The translations under genes were made by a program, and so were the position numbers. A stretch of 64,000 bases of DNA from NCBI GenBank assembly GCA_039810605.1, contig JBDHXH010000001.1, positions 42,325 through 106,324 of the forward strand. The letters run 5' to 3'. Within the stretch, counting starts at the first letter, position 1; every line of letters begins with the position of its first letter. Under the pieces are notes generated by a model, which had not been told where the DNA came from, did not search any database, and worked only from the letters and a program-made list of their open reading frames with translations. This document shows positions 18,636 through 27,343 of the stretch, one piece after another. Source of the stretch: JAGPCH01 sp039810605 (lineage in GTDB: Bacteria; Bacteroidota; Ignavibacteria; Tepidaquicellales; Tepidaquicellaceae).

Positions 18636-19559
18636 TTATTTTATAAGCTGCATCTTCTTGGTCTCTGTATAATAGTCCGTTTCAAGTCTGTAAAAATATG
18701 TTCCGCTTGATAATGATGATCCGTTAAAGTCGGCCTGATAAGAACCTGCAGGTTTGTGCCCTTCAAAAATGTTTTGAACAACCTGTCCGAGCGAATTATA
18801 AATTGTCAATTTTACATTTGTACTCTTCGCAAGATCAAAATTTATTTTTGTAACAGGATTGAATGGATTGGGATAATTTTGCTTAAGGGAAAATTCAGCA
18901 GGAATATTTGTTCCCAGTGAGGTTATGCCAACTGTTCCCTGGTATACAACATCATCAAGCTGCACATAATATCCGTTGACTGAAACATCCATGTAATATC
19001 TGAATCCTATAAAAATATTTTGTCCTGCATAAGGCGCAAGGTCAACATAGTATTGCTGAAACAGTCCGTAAGTAGAGCCTACAGGAAATGGTATATTCTG
19101 ATTATAGTTTCCGGGACTTGAAAGAAATCCTGCGGGTGTAGAATCAGAACCTGTTGTAACCCACATCTGAACGCTGTCACTGAAAGAACTTGAACCTCCG
19201 GTAAGATAAAAACTAAACAGCGCATCTGAAGGAACATTCTTAAGTCTTTGAGTTACAAGCCATGCATCAGTAAGACCCGAAGTTTGACCGCACCACCAGC
19301 TGGCTCCGATAGATTTCGTTCCTCCATGCACTACCGAAAGGCTCGATGCCAGTCCCGGCAGAGATGAACCTACGGTTCTTACTGTCCAGTTCCAGACAGG
19401 GTCAATTGTGTCCTGAACAGAGTTATTGTAATTTGCCCAGCCGGCAGGCAAAGTCAGACTGTCGTTTGACTCAAATCCCTGCGACCATATAACGGGTTGT
19501 GAAGTTGCAATTCCTGATACGATGAAAAGGGAAATTAAAGCTAAGTAGAGTGTCTTCAT
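18636..19559 (-). CDS. secreted choice-of-anchor-J-like protein with T9SS sorting domain
   Basis: A 307-residue protein with a signal peptide ('MKTLYLALISLFIVSGIATSQ'). A jelly-roll-like module of about 185 residues follows ('VIWSQGFESNDSLTLPAGW' through 'VQLDDVVYQG'), resembling choice-of-anchor J/MAM-like domains, and then a T9SS type A domain starting 'QNYPNPFNPVTKINF'. AGGAGA precedes the ATG by 5 bases. It sits between nuoB (42 bases away) and nuoC in the same orientation and ends at a strong terminator. It looks like an insertion into the Complex I operon; nothing suggests it is a Complex I part. Confidence 0.88.
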   Translation of the reverse strand: MKTLYLALISLFIVSGIATSQPVIWSQGFESNDSLTLPAGWANYNNSVQDTIDPVWNWTVRTVGSSLPGLASSLSVVHGGTKSIGASWWCGQTSGLTDAWLVTQRLKNVPSDALFSFYLTGGSSSFSDSVQMWVTTGSDSTPAGFLSSPGNYNQNIPFPVGSTYGLFQQYYVDLAPYAGQNIFIGFRYYMDVSVNGYYVQLDDVVYQGTVGITSLGTNIPAEFSLKQNYPNPFNPVTKINFDLAKSTNVKLTIYNSLGQVVQNIFEGHKPAGSYQADFNGSSLSSGTYFYRLETDYYTETKKMQLIK

Positions 19560-19600
19560 GTCTTCTCCTAATTTAATTTTAGTGTATTGAAAAATTGAGT

Positions 19601-20089
19601 TTAATTAATTGAAAAAGTCCCTTCTTTTCCGGACATTATTTTTTCCTGAAGCTTCATTAAAGCATTGAGAAGATTGTCCGGTCTCGGAGGACAACCTGCT
19701 ACATATATGTCAACCGGAAGAAACAGGTCAATTCCCTGTACGACGGAATAAGTTCTGTACATGCCGCCGCTTGATGTGCACGCTCCCATTGCTATTACCC
19801 ATTTGGGGTCCGGCATCTGATCATAAATCTTTCTGACAACTGTTGCCATTTTATATGTCGTAGTTCCTGCAACTATCATTACATCAGATTGTCTCGGCGA
19901 AAATCTGAACACTTCGCTTCCGAATCTCGATATGTCAAACCTCGGACCTGCCGCTGCCATCATCTCAATTGCACAGCAGGAAATCCCCATTGGCATTGGC
20001 CACAGAGCATTCTTGCGAGCCCATTTTATAAGGTCATCTATTTTCGACGTTATGAAACCATCCGTTGATAACTTTTCTTCTAATCCCAT
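19601..20089 (-). CDS. nuoB: NADH-quinone oxidoreductase subunit B
   Basis: A 162-residue PSST subunit carrying the terminal 4Fe-4S cluster N2. Ligands are the adjacent cysteines in 'GISCCAIEM', the Cys of 'IAMGACTSSGG' and the Cys of 'VAGCPPRPD'. All are intact. The start overlaps the nuoA stop region by 10 bases, indicating coupling. It is separated from nuoC by a T9SS cargo gene. Confidence 0.96.
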   Translation of the reverse strand: MGLEEKLSTDGFITSKIDDLIKWARKNALWPMPMGISCCAIEMMAAAGPRFDISRFGSEVFRFSPRQSDVMIVAGTTTYKMATVVRKIYDQMPDPKWVIAMGACTSSGGMYRTYSVVQGIDLFLPVDIYVAGCPPRPDNLLNALMKLQEKIMSGKEGTFSIN

Positions 20090-20448
20090 TGTAATGCCTT
20101 TTTCTTTATTATATAAATGTAACCAACAAGTAATATTAAGATAAACACCATTGCGCTTATAAAAGAATAAACCATTGAAACTTTATCAAGGTTCAAAAAT
20201 GAAACAGCCCATGGATACAGGAAGACGACTTCAATATCAAAAAGTATGAATAAAACCGATACCATGTAAAATTTTATGGAAAACCTGTCGCGCGCAGAAC
20301 CAATCGGTTCCACACCACTTTCGTATGTAGAAAGCTTCTCCTTACTCGGCCTTGAAGGTCCAAATAAAGTCGAAGCAAAAATGCTGACTGCTGCAAACAA
20401 TACCGAGATGGTCAGTATGAGAAATATTGGAATATATGAATCTATCAT
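20080..20448 (-). CDS. nuoA: NADH-quinone oxidoreductase subunit A
   Basis: A 122-residue membrane subunit with three hydrophobic helices (about 6-28, 62-82, 90-112). The family signature 'YESGVEPIGSARDRFSIKFY' lies between helices 1 and 2, and 'LFDIEVVFLYPWA' in helix 2, including the conserved acidic residues. It is the first gene of the nuo block. A TATATTTG (TAnnTTTG-like -7 element) lies only six bases before the ATG on the minus strand (20454-20461), which would give an almost leaderless transcript; no good -33 partner is visible. Confidence 0.95.
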   Translation of the reverse strand: MIDSYIPIFLILTISVLFAAVSIFASTLFGPSRPSKEKLSTYESGVEPIGSARDRFSIKFYMVSVLFILFDIEVVFLYPWAVSFLNLDKVSMVYSFISAMVFILILLVGYIYIIKKKALQWD

Positions 20449-20702
20449 TGAAGCAAATATAGATTTTTTTTATTATAATTTTAATGAAAAATTTATTTTT
20501 GCATTTTGAAATTTTTCGCTGGTGCTCCTGCTGTTTCCTGTTCTTGCCATTCATTTTTAATGGTAAATCATGCTTAAATCAAGTGTGGAAAAAATACCGA
20601 ATTGAATGTAGAGAATGGGGACTTAGAAAAAATGGACTGATATATTATTTAAATATTCGATATTTTTAATGGTATAAGTTTTGTACATAAAGAATTAAGA
20701 CA

Positions 20703-21203
20703 ATGAACTTTCAACACCTGAAATATTATATTCTACTTGCATCGGGGTTAATTTGGTTCTCCTGTACAAAGGAGGTTCCTCCGGAATTGCAGAACAAGCA
20801 GAAGCAGCAAACCGAACAGCAGATGCCGGATGATTCAATTCACAAAAAGTTTATGAATCCACACGGCGAAAGCACAGGAAGTGAATCTGAATCAAAATCC
20901 AACGGGAAGTACGAGGCGGATCCGGATGAAAAGGCAGTTGTTCTGACGAAAGAAGCTGATGAGGCGGATTCGAAATTCAAGAAATCTAAATCGGAAGCAG
21001 ATAAAGAGGAATGTATAGAAAAGCAAATGCTCGCCGCAAACTACCTTATGTTCGAATCTGAACTCCCGCCCCGCGAAAAATATAAACCTGCACTTTACAG
21101 GTACAGGAGAGTTCTTGAAATTGATCCTGGTAATAAGGAAGCGCTCGCAAATAAGAATCAAATTGAAGAAATATATAAATCAATGGGGAAACCAATTCCT
21201 TAA
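20703..21203 (+). CDS. putative lipoprotein, TPR-like C-terminus
   Basis: A 166-residue protein with a signal sequence ending in a possible lipobox ('LIWFSC', Cys at residue 21). A low-complexity, Gln/Glu/Lys/Ser-rich linker follows (about 30-95). The C-terminal segment 'ALYRYRRVLEIDPGNKEAL' reads as a single TPR motif. It stands 34 bases before ccmE in the same orientation, so it may be co-transcribed with the cytochrome c maturation genes; whether it acts as a CcmH/CcmI-like TPR partner is only a guess. Confidence 0.65.
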   Translation: MNFQHLKYYILLASGLIWFSCTKEVPPELQNKQKQQTEQQMPDDSIHKKFMNPHGESTGSESESKSNGKYEADPDEKAVVLTKEADEADSKFKKSKSEADKEECIEKQMLAANYLMFESELPPREKYKPALYRYRRVLEIDPGNKEALANKNQIEEIYKSMGKPIP

Positions 21204-21237
21204 GAAATCAATTATAGGTTTATAAAAAAATAATCTA

Positions 21238-21639
21238 ATGAAAAAGTCAACAATCATAGGCATTATCATAATATTAATTTTCATTGTTGTCGGTTATATG
21301 TCTTTCTCCGAAAGCAAAATCGAATACAGCAATTTCAAAGATGCATCTGCAACCCAAAGGAAGTGCCAGGTAAAGGGTGTCTGGCTGAAAGACAAGGATT
21401 CTAAATTTGATGCTTCATCAAATCAGTTTGTGTTCTATATGAAAGATGACAGCAACGGAGAAATGAAAGTCGTACTTGACGGAGCAAAGCCGAACAACTT
21501 TGAGATGGCAGAATCAATTGTCGCAAAAGGAAAGATTAAGGATGGATATTTTCACGCGACAGAAGTTCTGACCAAGTGTCCTTCAAAATATGAAGGAAAA
21601 GGAGAGGACATTCATAAGAGTGGAACAAAAGGTTTGTAA
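21238..21639 (+). CDS. ccmE: cytochrome c maturation haem chaperone CcmE, C-type variant
   Basis: A 133-residue periplasmic haem chaperone with one N-terminal membrane anchor ('TIIGIIIILIFIVVGYM') and the OB-fold CcmE domain. In the classical protein haem is held covalently by the His of an HxxxY motif. Here the motif is C114-P-S-K-Y118, so this is a CxxxY-type CcmE, as known from Desulfovibrio and some archaea. Residues after Tyr118 ('EGKGEDIHK') form the usual flexible tail. It lies immediately before ccmF, and the window's many c-type cytochromes are its likely clients. Confidence 0.9.
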   Translation: MKKSTIIGIIIILIFIVVGYMSFSESKIEYSNFKDASATQRKCQVKGVWLKDKDSKFDASSNQFVFYMKDDSNGEMKVVLDGAKPNNFEMAESIVAKGKIKDGYFHATEVLTKCPSKYEGKGEDIHKSGTKGL

Positions 21640-21700
21640 GATTCATAAGTTGTAAAATTTTGAAAAAGTTAGTGTCAGATAATTATAAAATAAATTTAGA

Positions 21701-24058
21701 ATGGGACCGTTATTAGTTTACGTTGGTTTCGTTTCGGCTTTTATATCGTTCATTCTTTATGTGCTTGTCAGCAAAGGCAAGATTAAACTGATAAAACCGG
21801 GAAGATTCTTTTTTCATGTTGCATCTACAATGACCATTGCTTCGGCAGGGTTTTTTCTCTATCTCATTATTTCTCACCAGTTTCAATACACATACGTCTG
21901 GGAAAACAGTTCTCGTGAACTTCCCATAAACCTGCTGATATCAACATTTTATGCGGGTCAGGAAGGAAGTTTTCACCTCTGGGCTTTCCTGACTTCGGTG
22001 CTCGGAATATTTCTCTTGTCATACCTCATCAAGCGTGATCATGAAGTTCATACCAACAAGGAAAAGTTTGAACCGCTTGTTATGTGTGTCTTTACTCTTA
22101 TCCAGTCGTTTCTGCTGGTGATAATGATTATAAAATCTCCATATAAGCTTGTATGGGAATCATTTCCGAATGATGCTGCCATAGGATTCATTCCCGAAGA
22201 TGGAAGAGGTCTTAACCCGCTGCTTCAGAATTTCTGGATGACTATTCATCCGCCGATTCTGTTCACGGGATTTACATCTCTCGCGGTTCCGTTTTGCTTT
22301 GCTGTTGCAGCACTGATAAAAAATGAATATACGCGCTGGCTAAAGTTATCGTTGCCATGGACACTCTTTGGCGGAATGATATTGGGACTTGGAATTATGC
22401 TTGGAGGTTTCTGGGCTTACGGCGTCCTTGGATGGGGCGGATACTGGGGATGGGATCCAGTTGAAAACTCTTCATTCGTACCGTGGATAATCATAGTTGC
22501 AGCAATACACTCCATGGTTGCAGAAGAAAGAACCGGCAAATTCAAGAAGACGAGTCTTATACTTTGTTTGCTTGCGTATGTACTTGTTTTGTACTCTACT
22601 TTCCTGACAAGAAGCGGAATACTCGGAGATGCATCCGTGCATTCATTCGTTGATCCGGGTCATGAAGTTTATATCTTCCTCGTTGTTTTTCTTTCTCTCT
22701 TCGGAGCCGGAGGAATCGGTCTGATTCTTTACAGACTTAAAAGTTTAAGAAGTTCCGGCACTGAACATACTTCTCTGCTTTCGCGGGAATCGGCAATGTT
22801 TGTTGGCTCTATTACTCTTATTGCTGCTGCTTTGGTCATAGCTGTTGGAACAAGCTGGCCAATACTTTCCAAAGGAACGGTTGATCCTGCTTTTTACAAT
22901 AAAATGAATCTTCCTCTTGCAATTTTAATTACTGTGATTAACGGCATCAGCATACTTTTTGCATGGAAGCATACTGAAGAGAAGAGATTCATTGCGAGTT
23001 TGTTTGCACCACTGCTCATTGCAGGAGTAGTTACAATTGCTCTTGTAATATTTGCAGTTCATGATCTGCTCATCGCGGTATTCATAGCGACAACTTTATT
23101 TGCTTTAATTGTAAATGTAAAACTCGCTTTCAAATTATTTCTTAAGAACAAATATAAAGCCGGACCTTATATTGCACATCTTGGTCTTATGGTTCTTTTT
23201 CTTGGAATTATCGGTAGTTCAAAATATTCAGAAGAAGAAAATATTTCCCTTCCACTGAATGAACCAAAGGAGGCTCTGGGCTACAAATTGACATATAAAG
23301 GAGCTTCGCCAATCAAAGGAGACGAAGACAAATATCATTTCAATGTCGTAGTCGAAAAGGACGGAAAGGGATTTCTGCTTCAACCTGTCATGTATTACAG
23401 CGAATATTCAAAGGGCGTAATGAAAAATCCTGACATAGCAAATCTCATTACGAAGGATGTTTACCTTTCGCCAATGTCACTTGAAGTTCCTGAAGAATTT
23501 ACGGAACAGGATGTTCATTCCTTTACTAAAGGTGAGGCGCATCAAGTCGGAGATTTGAGAATAAAGTTTGTTGATTTCGACAGATCTAAATTCGATCAGG
23601 AAGCTATGAAGGAAGGCCGTGAAACAATTATCGGCGCAACACTTGAAATTGAATCGGAAGGAAAAAAAGAAACTGTTGTGGCGGAACAATTCATGGCTAA
23701 CGGCGAGACCCGAAGAATTCCTTTGAAGCTAAGCAACAACGATCATTACACTTTATATCTTGCAAAGATTAACGTTGCAGGAGAATCTACCGTTGATGTT
23801 GCCGTTGTTGATGAATCTGCTCCGAAGCCGGATCAAAGTCCTGAAACATTTGTGCTCACCGCAAGCGTTAAGCCATTCATCAATTTTGTATGGGGCGGAA
23901 CAATAGTAATGGTATTGGGATTCTTTTATTCACTGATGAGCAGGTACAAAAATTTTAAGAAAGAAAAATCCGGAGATGGAAAGATTTTGCATAAGCACAA
24001 TCTTCATAATAGCAACGGAAACGGGAAGCCCGAAAGTGCAAAAGCAAAACATATCTGA
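21701..24058 (+). CDS. ccmF: cytochrome c haem lyase CcmF (CcsA superfamily)
   Basis: A 785-residue polytopic membrane protein of the haem-handling superfamily. The tryptophan-rich WWD region 'WGGYWGWDPVENSSFVPW' lies near residues 247-264, with flanking conserved histidines ('TIHPPILFTGF', 'AAIHSMV'). A periplasmic domain at about 505-720 precedes a final helix ('FVWGGTIVMVLGFFYSLMS') and a basic, Asn-rich tail. It follows ccmE by 61 bases. In system I, CcmF attaches haem from CcmE to apocytochromes; CcmA-D, G and H are not in the window. Confidence 0.92.
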   Translation: MGPLLVYVGFVSAFISFILYVLVSKGKIKLIKPGRFFFHVASTMTIASAGFFLYLIISHQFQYTYVWENSSRELPINLLISTFYAGQEGSFHLWAFLTSVLGIFLLSYLIKRDHEVHTNKEKFEPLVMCVFTLIQSFLLVIMIIKSPYKLVWESFPNDAAIGFIPEDGRGLNPLLQNFWMTIHPPILFTGFTSLAVPFCFAVAALIKNEYTRWLKLSLPWTLFGGMILGLGIMLGGFWAYGVLGWGGYWGWDPVENSSFVPWIIIVAAIHSMVAEERTGKFKKTSLILCLLAYVLVLYSTFLTRSGILGDASVHSFVDPGHEVYIFLVVFLSLFGAGGIGLILYRLKSLRSSGTEHTSLLSRESAMFVGSITLIAAALVIAVGTSWPILSKGTVDPAFYNKMNLPLAILITVINGISILFAWKHTEEKRFIASLFAPLLIAGVVTIALVIFAVHDLLIAVFIATTLFALIVNVKLAFKLFLKNKYKAGPYIAHLGLMVLFLGIIGSSKYSEEENISLPLNEPKEALGYKLTYKGASPIKGDEDKYHFNVVVEKDGKGFLLQPVMYYSEYSKGVMKNPDIANLITKDVYLSPMSLEVPEEFTEQDVHSFTKGEAHQVGDLRIKFVDFDRSKFDQEAMKEGRETIIGATLEIESEGKKETVVAEQFMANGETRRIPLKLSNNDHYTLYLAKINVAGESTVDVAVVDESAPKPDQSPETFVLTASVKPFINFVWGGTIVMVLGFFYSLMSRYKNFKKEKSGDGKILHKHNLHNSNGNGKPESAKAKHI

Positions 24059-24178
24059 AAAGCATTCTCCGTAAGTTGCATTTGCAATAGCTTGATGTTT
24101 TTATGATTCTCCGGTGTTTGAATCCGGGGCACACGTTTTTTCAAAGCATTTCGAATTCATCAGACAGGTTTTGATACT

Positions 24179-25171
24179 ATGCAGGTTACAGATCAAAAGA
24201 AGAGAGCCGCATCAATCTCGCTGATCATAGGAACGCTGATGTTTGCCGGAAAGATCAGCGCCTACTTAATTACCAATTCTTCCGCAATCCTTTCGGATGC
24301 CCTCGAGTCAATTGTTCATATAATTGCAACTGCATTTGTATTCTACAGTCTCTACTTATCCTTAAGACCCCCCAATAAATTTTATCCATTCGGCTATGGC
24401 AAGATTGAATATTTTTCTGCAGGCTTTGAGGGCGCTTTGATTATCGTTGCCGCGATTTCAATTATTTATTACGCCGTACACGACATCATCACGGGGTCAC
24501 CGCTTAAGAGTCTTGATATAGGCGCATTGATAATTTTTCTTGCCAGCGTAATAAATCTGGTCCTTGGATTTTATTTAATCCGCACCGGTAGAAAGACCAA
24601 CAGCCTGATTCTGGTTGCAGATGGAAAGCACGTCCTTACCGACAGCTACACAAGCATTGGAGTCATGATAGGAATAATAATCGTTATGATGACCGGCATC
24701 AAAATTATAGATCCGATCGTTGCAATTCTTGTCGCGGTGAATATAATTTTTACGGGTAAGAGTCTCATTTCTAAATCATACGAAGGATTGATGAACAGAA
24801 GTGAGTTTGAAATCATTGACAAGATTGCTGCAACACTTGAGGAAAAGAAGGCTTTCAATAAAGACTGGATTGACATTCACAGATTCCGGTACTGGAAATC
24901 CGGAGAAAATTACTTTATACAGTTTCATCTTATTGTGCCCTATTATCTTGACATAAAACATGCGCATGAGTATAACGAAAAAATTGACAATGAAATCAAT
25001 AATGCTTTTGAACATGAACATGTGGAGGTAATGCTTCATTTTGATTACTGCAACAAATCATATTGCAGCCGGTGCAGAAAAGATGATTGTTCGGTTAGGG
25101 GTTCGAAATTTACAGATGATGTAAAATGGGATGCAATGAAAATTGTTTCCTTATCCTCTTTTCAAACATGA
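24179..25171 (+). CDS. cation diffusion facilitator metal exporter
   Basis: A 330-residue CDF-family transporter with six hydrophobic segments and a cytoplasmic C-terminal domain. The TM5 metal pair H151-x3-D155 ('GKHVLTD') is present; the TM2 position reads 'SDALESIVH', giving E43-x3-H47 where zinc exporters usually have (H/D)-x3-D, so metal preference may differ. The C-terminus carries a Cys cluster, C-x4-C-x2-C-x4-C ('CNKSYCSRCRKDDC'), likely a metal-binding site. It is separated from ccmF by 120 bases; which metal it moves is not evident. Confidence 0.87.
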   Translation: MQVTDQKKRAASISLIIGTLMFAGKISAYLITNSSAILSDALESIVHIIATAFVFYSLYLSLRPPNKFYPFGYGKIEYFSAGFEGALIIVAAISIIYYAVHDIITGSPLKSLDIGALIIFLASVINLVLGFYLIRTGRKTNSLILVADGKHVLTDSYTSIGVMIGIIIVMMTGIKIIDPIVAILVAVNIIFTGKSLISKSYEGLMNRSEFEIIDKIAATLEEKKAFNKDWIDIHRFRYWKSGENYFIQFHLIVPYYLDIKHAHEYNEKIDNEINNAFEHEHVEVMLHFDYCNKSYCSRCRKDDCSVRGSKFTDDVKWDAMKIVSLSSFQT

Positions 25172-25214
25172 GTGCATGCTCGCTTAAATAAATACTTTAA
25201 CTTACGATATTGAG

Positions 25215-26228
25215 ATGAATACGAAAATTAACCTTCCCCAATTGATGAAAGCGATGGTGCTTGAAAAACAGAGAACAGAACTTGTGCTGAAAGAGATTCC
25301 TGTTCCCGATTATAAGAACAAAATTCTGGTAAAGGTTATTGCTTGCGGAATATGCAGAACTGATTTGCATGTTATTGACGGAGATCTGAAATTTCCAAAA
25401 CTTCCGCTGATTCCCGGTCATGAAATAATCGGTGAAGTAGTTAAGGAAAATGAAGATTCACATTTGAAAGCAGGTCAACTCGTAGGAATTCCATGGCTCG
25501 GTTATACTTGTGGCAAATGTATTTATTGTTTGAGGGGAATGGAAAATCTGTGTGAGAATGCTCTGTTCACCGGATATACTCTTGATGGAGGCTATGCACA
25601 GTATGTCGCGGCATTTGAACAATTCTGTTTTCCACTGCCTGAGAATTTCAGCGACAGTTCGATGGCTCCTTTGCTTTGTGCGGGTCTGATCGGATACCGT
25701 TCCTATGCTATGACAGGTGATGATGTAAAGAACATTGGTATCTACGGCTTTGGTGCAGCGGCTCATATTGTTATTCAGGTTGGACTTCATCATGGAAAGA
25801 ATATTTATGCGTTTACAAAAGACGGAGATGAAAACTCGCAGGCTTTTGCAAAACATCTTGGTGCTGTCTGGTCAGGCGGATCTTCGCAAACTCCACCGCT
25901 CAAACTTGATGCAGCAATTATCTACGCGCCTGTGGGAGAACTGATTCCAAAGGCTCTCAAAGATATTGATAAAGGAAGAACTGTTGTCTGCGGTGGAATT
26001 CACATGAGCGACATTCCGTCATTCCCATACAAAATTTTGTGGGAAGAGAGAAATGTAAAATCAGTTGCAAACCTTACCCGCAGAGATGCTGTTGAATTTT
26101 TGAAGATTGCCGAAGAAATCGGAATAAGAACCGAAACGGAAGTATTCCGACTTGAAGAAGCAAACAAAGCAATTGCATTGCTCCGGCAAGGTAAAATAAA
26201 AGGCGCAGCTGTTCTGGAATTAAACTAG
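25215..26228 (+). CDS. zinc-dependent alcohol dehydrogenase family protein
   Basis: A 337-residue medium-chain dehydrogenase. Catalytic zinc ligands are in 'CGICRTDLH' and 'PGHEIIGEV'. The structural zinc lobe is in 'CGKCIYCLRGMENLC' (four cysteines). The Rossmann motif is 'GIYGFGAAAH' rather than GxGxxG with a third Gly, a substitution also seen in AdhA-like enzymes. The C-terminal 'LRQGKIKGAAVLEL' is typical. It likely oxidises alcohols or reduces aldehydes with NAD(P). It is the last plus-strand gene before the cytochrome cluster. Confidence 0.88.
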   Translation: MNTKINLPQLMKAMVLEKQRTELVLKEIPVPDYKNKILVKVIACGICRTDLHVIDGDLKFPKLPLIPGHEIIGEVVKENEDSHLKAGQLVGIPWLGYTCGKCIYCLRGMENLCENALFTGYTLDGGYAQYVAAFEQFCFPLPENFSDSSMAPLLCAGLIGYRSYAMTGDDVKNIGIYGFGAAAHIVIQVGLHHGKNIYAFTKDGDENSQAFAKHLGAVWSGGSSQTPPLKLDAAIIYAPVGELIPKALKDIDKGRTVVCGGIHMSDIPSFPYKILWEERNVKSVANLTRRDAVEFLKIAEEIGIRTETEVFRLEEANKAIALLRQGKIKGAAVLELN

Positions 26229-26424
26229 TTTTTTCTGCGCATGACAGGCAGAACATTTCATCACTTATCTTGATCTAATAGCGAAAGAATCTTTCTATCA
26301 CAAAAATTTCTTACCTCTCTATTCTCAATTCCTACAGACCAAACATGTTCATCCCTAAACTCTTGATTCAGATTGGTTACACAAATAGCAACTTGTTTTT
26401 TTTGATACGACTTTGATTGATTCA

Positions 26425-27300
26425 TTATTGAACATTAAAGTTCACAACGCCATTGACATGTTTTTCCGGCGCATAAATCGTTCCCGATTGATCAATGACA
26501 ATGCCATGACATTGGTAGCAAGTATTAATTGTATAATTAGAAAAGTGCGGATGGAAAAAATTTCCTGTTGGCAGAGGATTCGGATTTCCGGTTACAGGAT
26601 CTCCATGACATGAACCGCATCTTACGCTTTCCCGTCTTGTCCACTCCGGAGCCGCATTTTGATTACCATCTTTGAAATAACCATGGCAGTATGTATTTGC
26701 ACAAGTAGCGTTGTTCCTCTCCCAGACAGGATCAGGGATATATTCTCCTCCGGGAAAAGTCGTTACAGTCCGTGAAATTGCTCCAAAATTAATTTCTGCT
26801 CTTCCATCGGGATTGCTTCCGATATGATTTGGATCACTGAATCCGTTTATTGGCGTGTGACAATCTTCGCATTCGAGCATCCGTGAATATTTTGTCGAAT
26901 CAAGGTGATAAATGTGAACACCGACACCAATATCTGAAATACTGTTAGAGCCATTGAGAGCTTTCGGCGGATTACTATGTCCTGAAGTCCCACCGTGGCA
27001 AAGCCTGCAATTCTGCGGTCCTCCATTGGAAGTATGACAGGTAAGGCAACTGGATCCCGTATTTCCTCCTGCGTAATTTGCACCGTGGCAGCTTTTGCAT
27101 TGTTCAAGATTCCATGCCTTGTTATCATAAATATATTTCCCGTGGAAATTATTTGAACTCTCATCAGACCATCCCGACGGATGCAGTCCAATATCCGGAG
27201 CAAGTCCGAGATCCCCTTCAAGTTTACTGCAGCCCTCATAAATCAATGCGGCTGCTATTACAGCAAAGAAACTCAAATAATAAATTGTAATCTTTTTCAT
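26425..27300 (-). CDS. 7-haem c-type cytochrome, putative lipoprotein
   Basis: This 291-residue protein has six CxxCH motifs and one CxxxxCH ('CANTYCH'). The last three form the 'CxxxxCH...W...CxSCHGxP' arrangement of the Geobacter-type CxxxxCH/CxxCH domain (TIGR01904-like). The N-terminus is a signal sequence ending near Cys24 ('ALIYEGCS'), a relaxed lipobox that would allow lipid anchoring, possibly on the outer membrane. It is the last gene of the cytochrome run, 43 bases after the 14-haem gene. A terminal position in an electron conduit, at or near the cell surface, is inferred. Confidence 0.85.
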   Translation of the reverse strand: MKKITIYYLSFFAVIAAALIYEGCSKLEGDLGLAPDIGLHPSGWSDESSNNFHGKYIYDNKAWNLEQCKSCHGANYAGGNTGSSCLTCHTSNGGPQNCRLCHGGTSGHSNPPKALNGSNSISDIGVGVHIYHLDSTKYSRMLECEDCHTPINGFSDPNHIGSNPDGRAEINFGAISRTVTTFPGGEYIPDPVWERNNATCANTYCHGYFKDGNQNAAPEWTRRESVRCGSCHGDPVTGNPNPLPTGNFFHPHFSNYTINTCYQCHGIVIDQSGTIYAPEKHVNGVVNFNVQ

Positions 27301-27343
27301 ATAGAAAAATATTTATTTTATTTCATTGCAATTTGAACTGTCA

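Noticed and set aside
24179..25171. Cys-rich tail of the CDF protein as a novel fused domain
   Set aside because: Similar C-terminal Cys clusters are common in Bacteroidota CDF transporters, so it is kept as a feature note and not reported as a finding.
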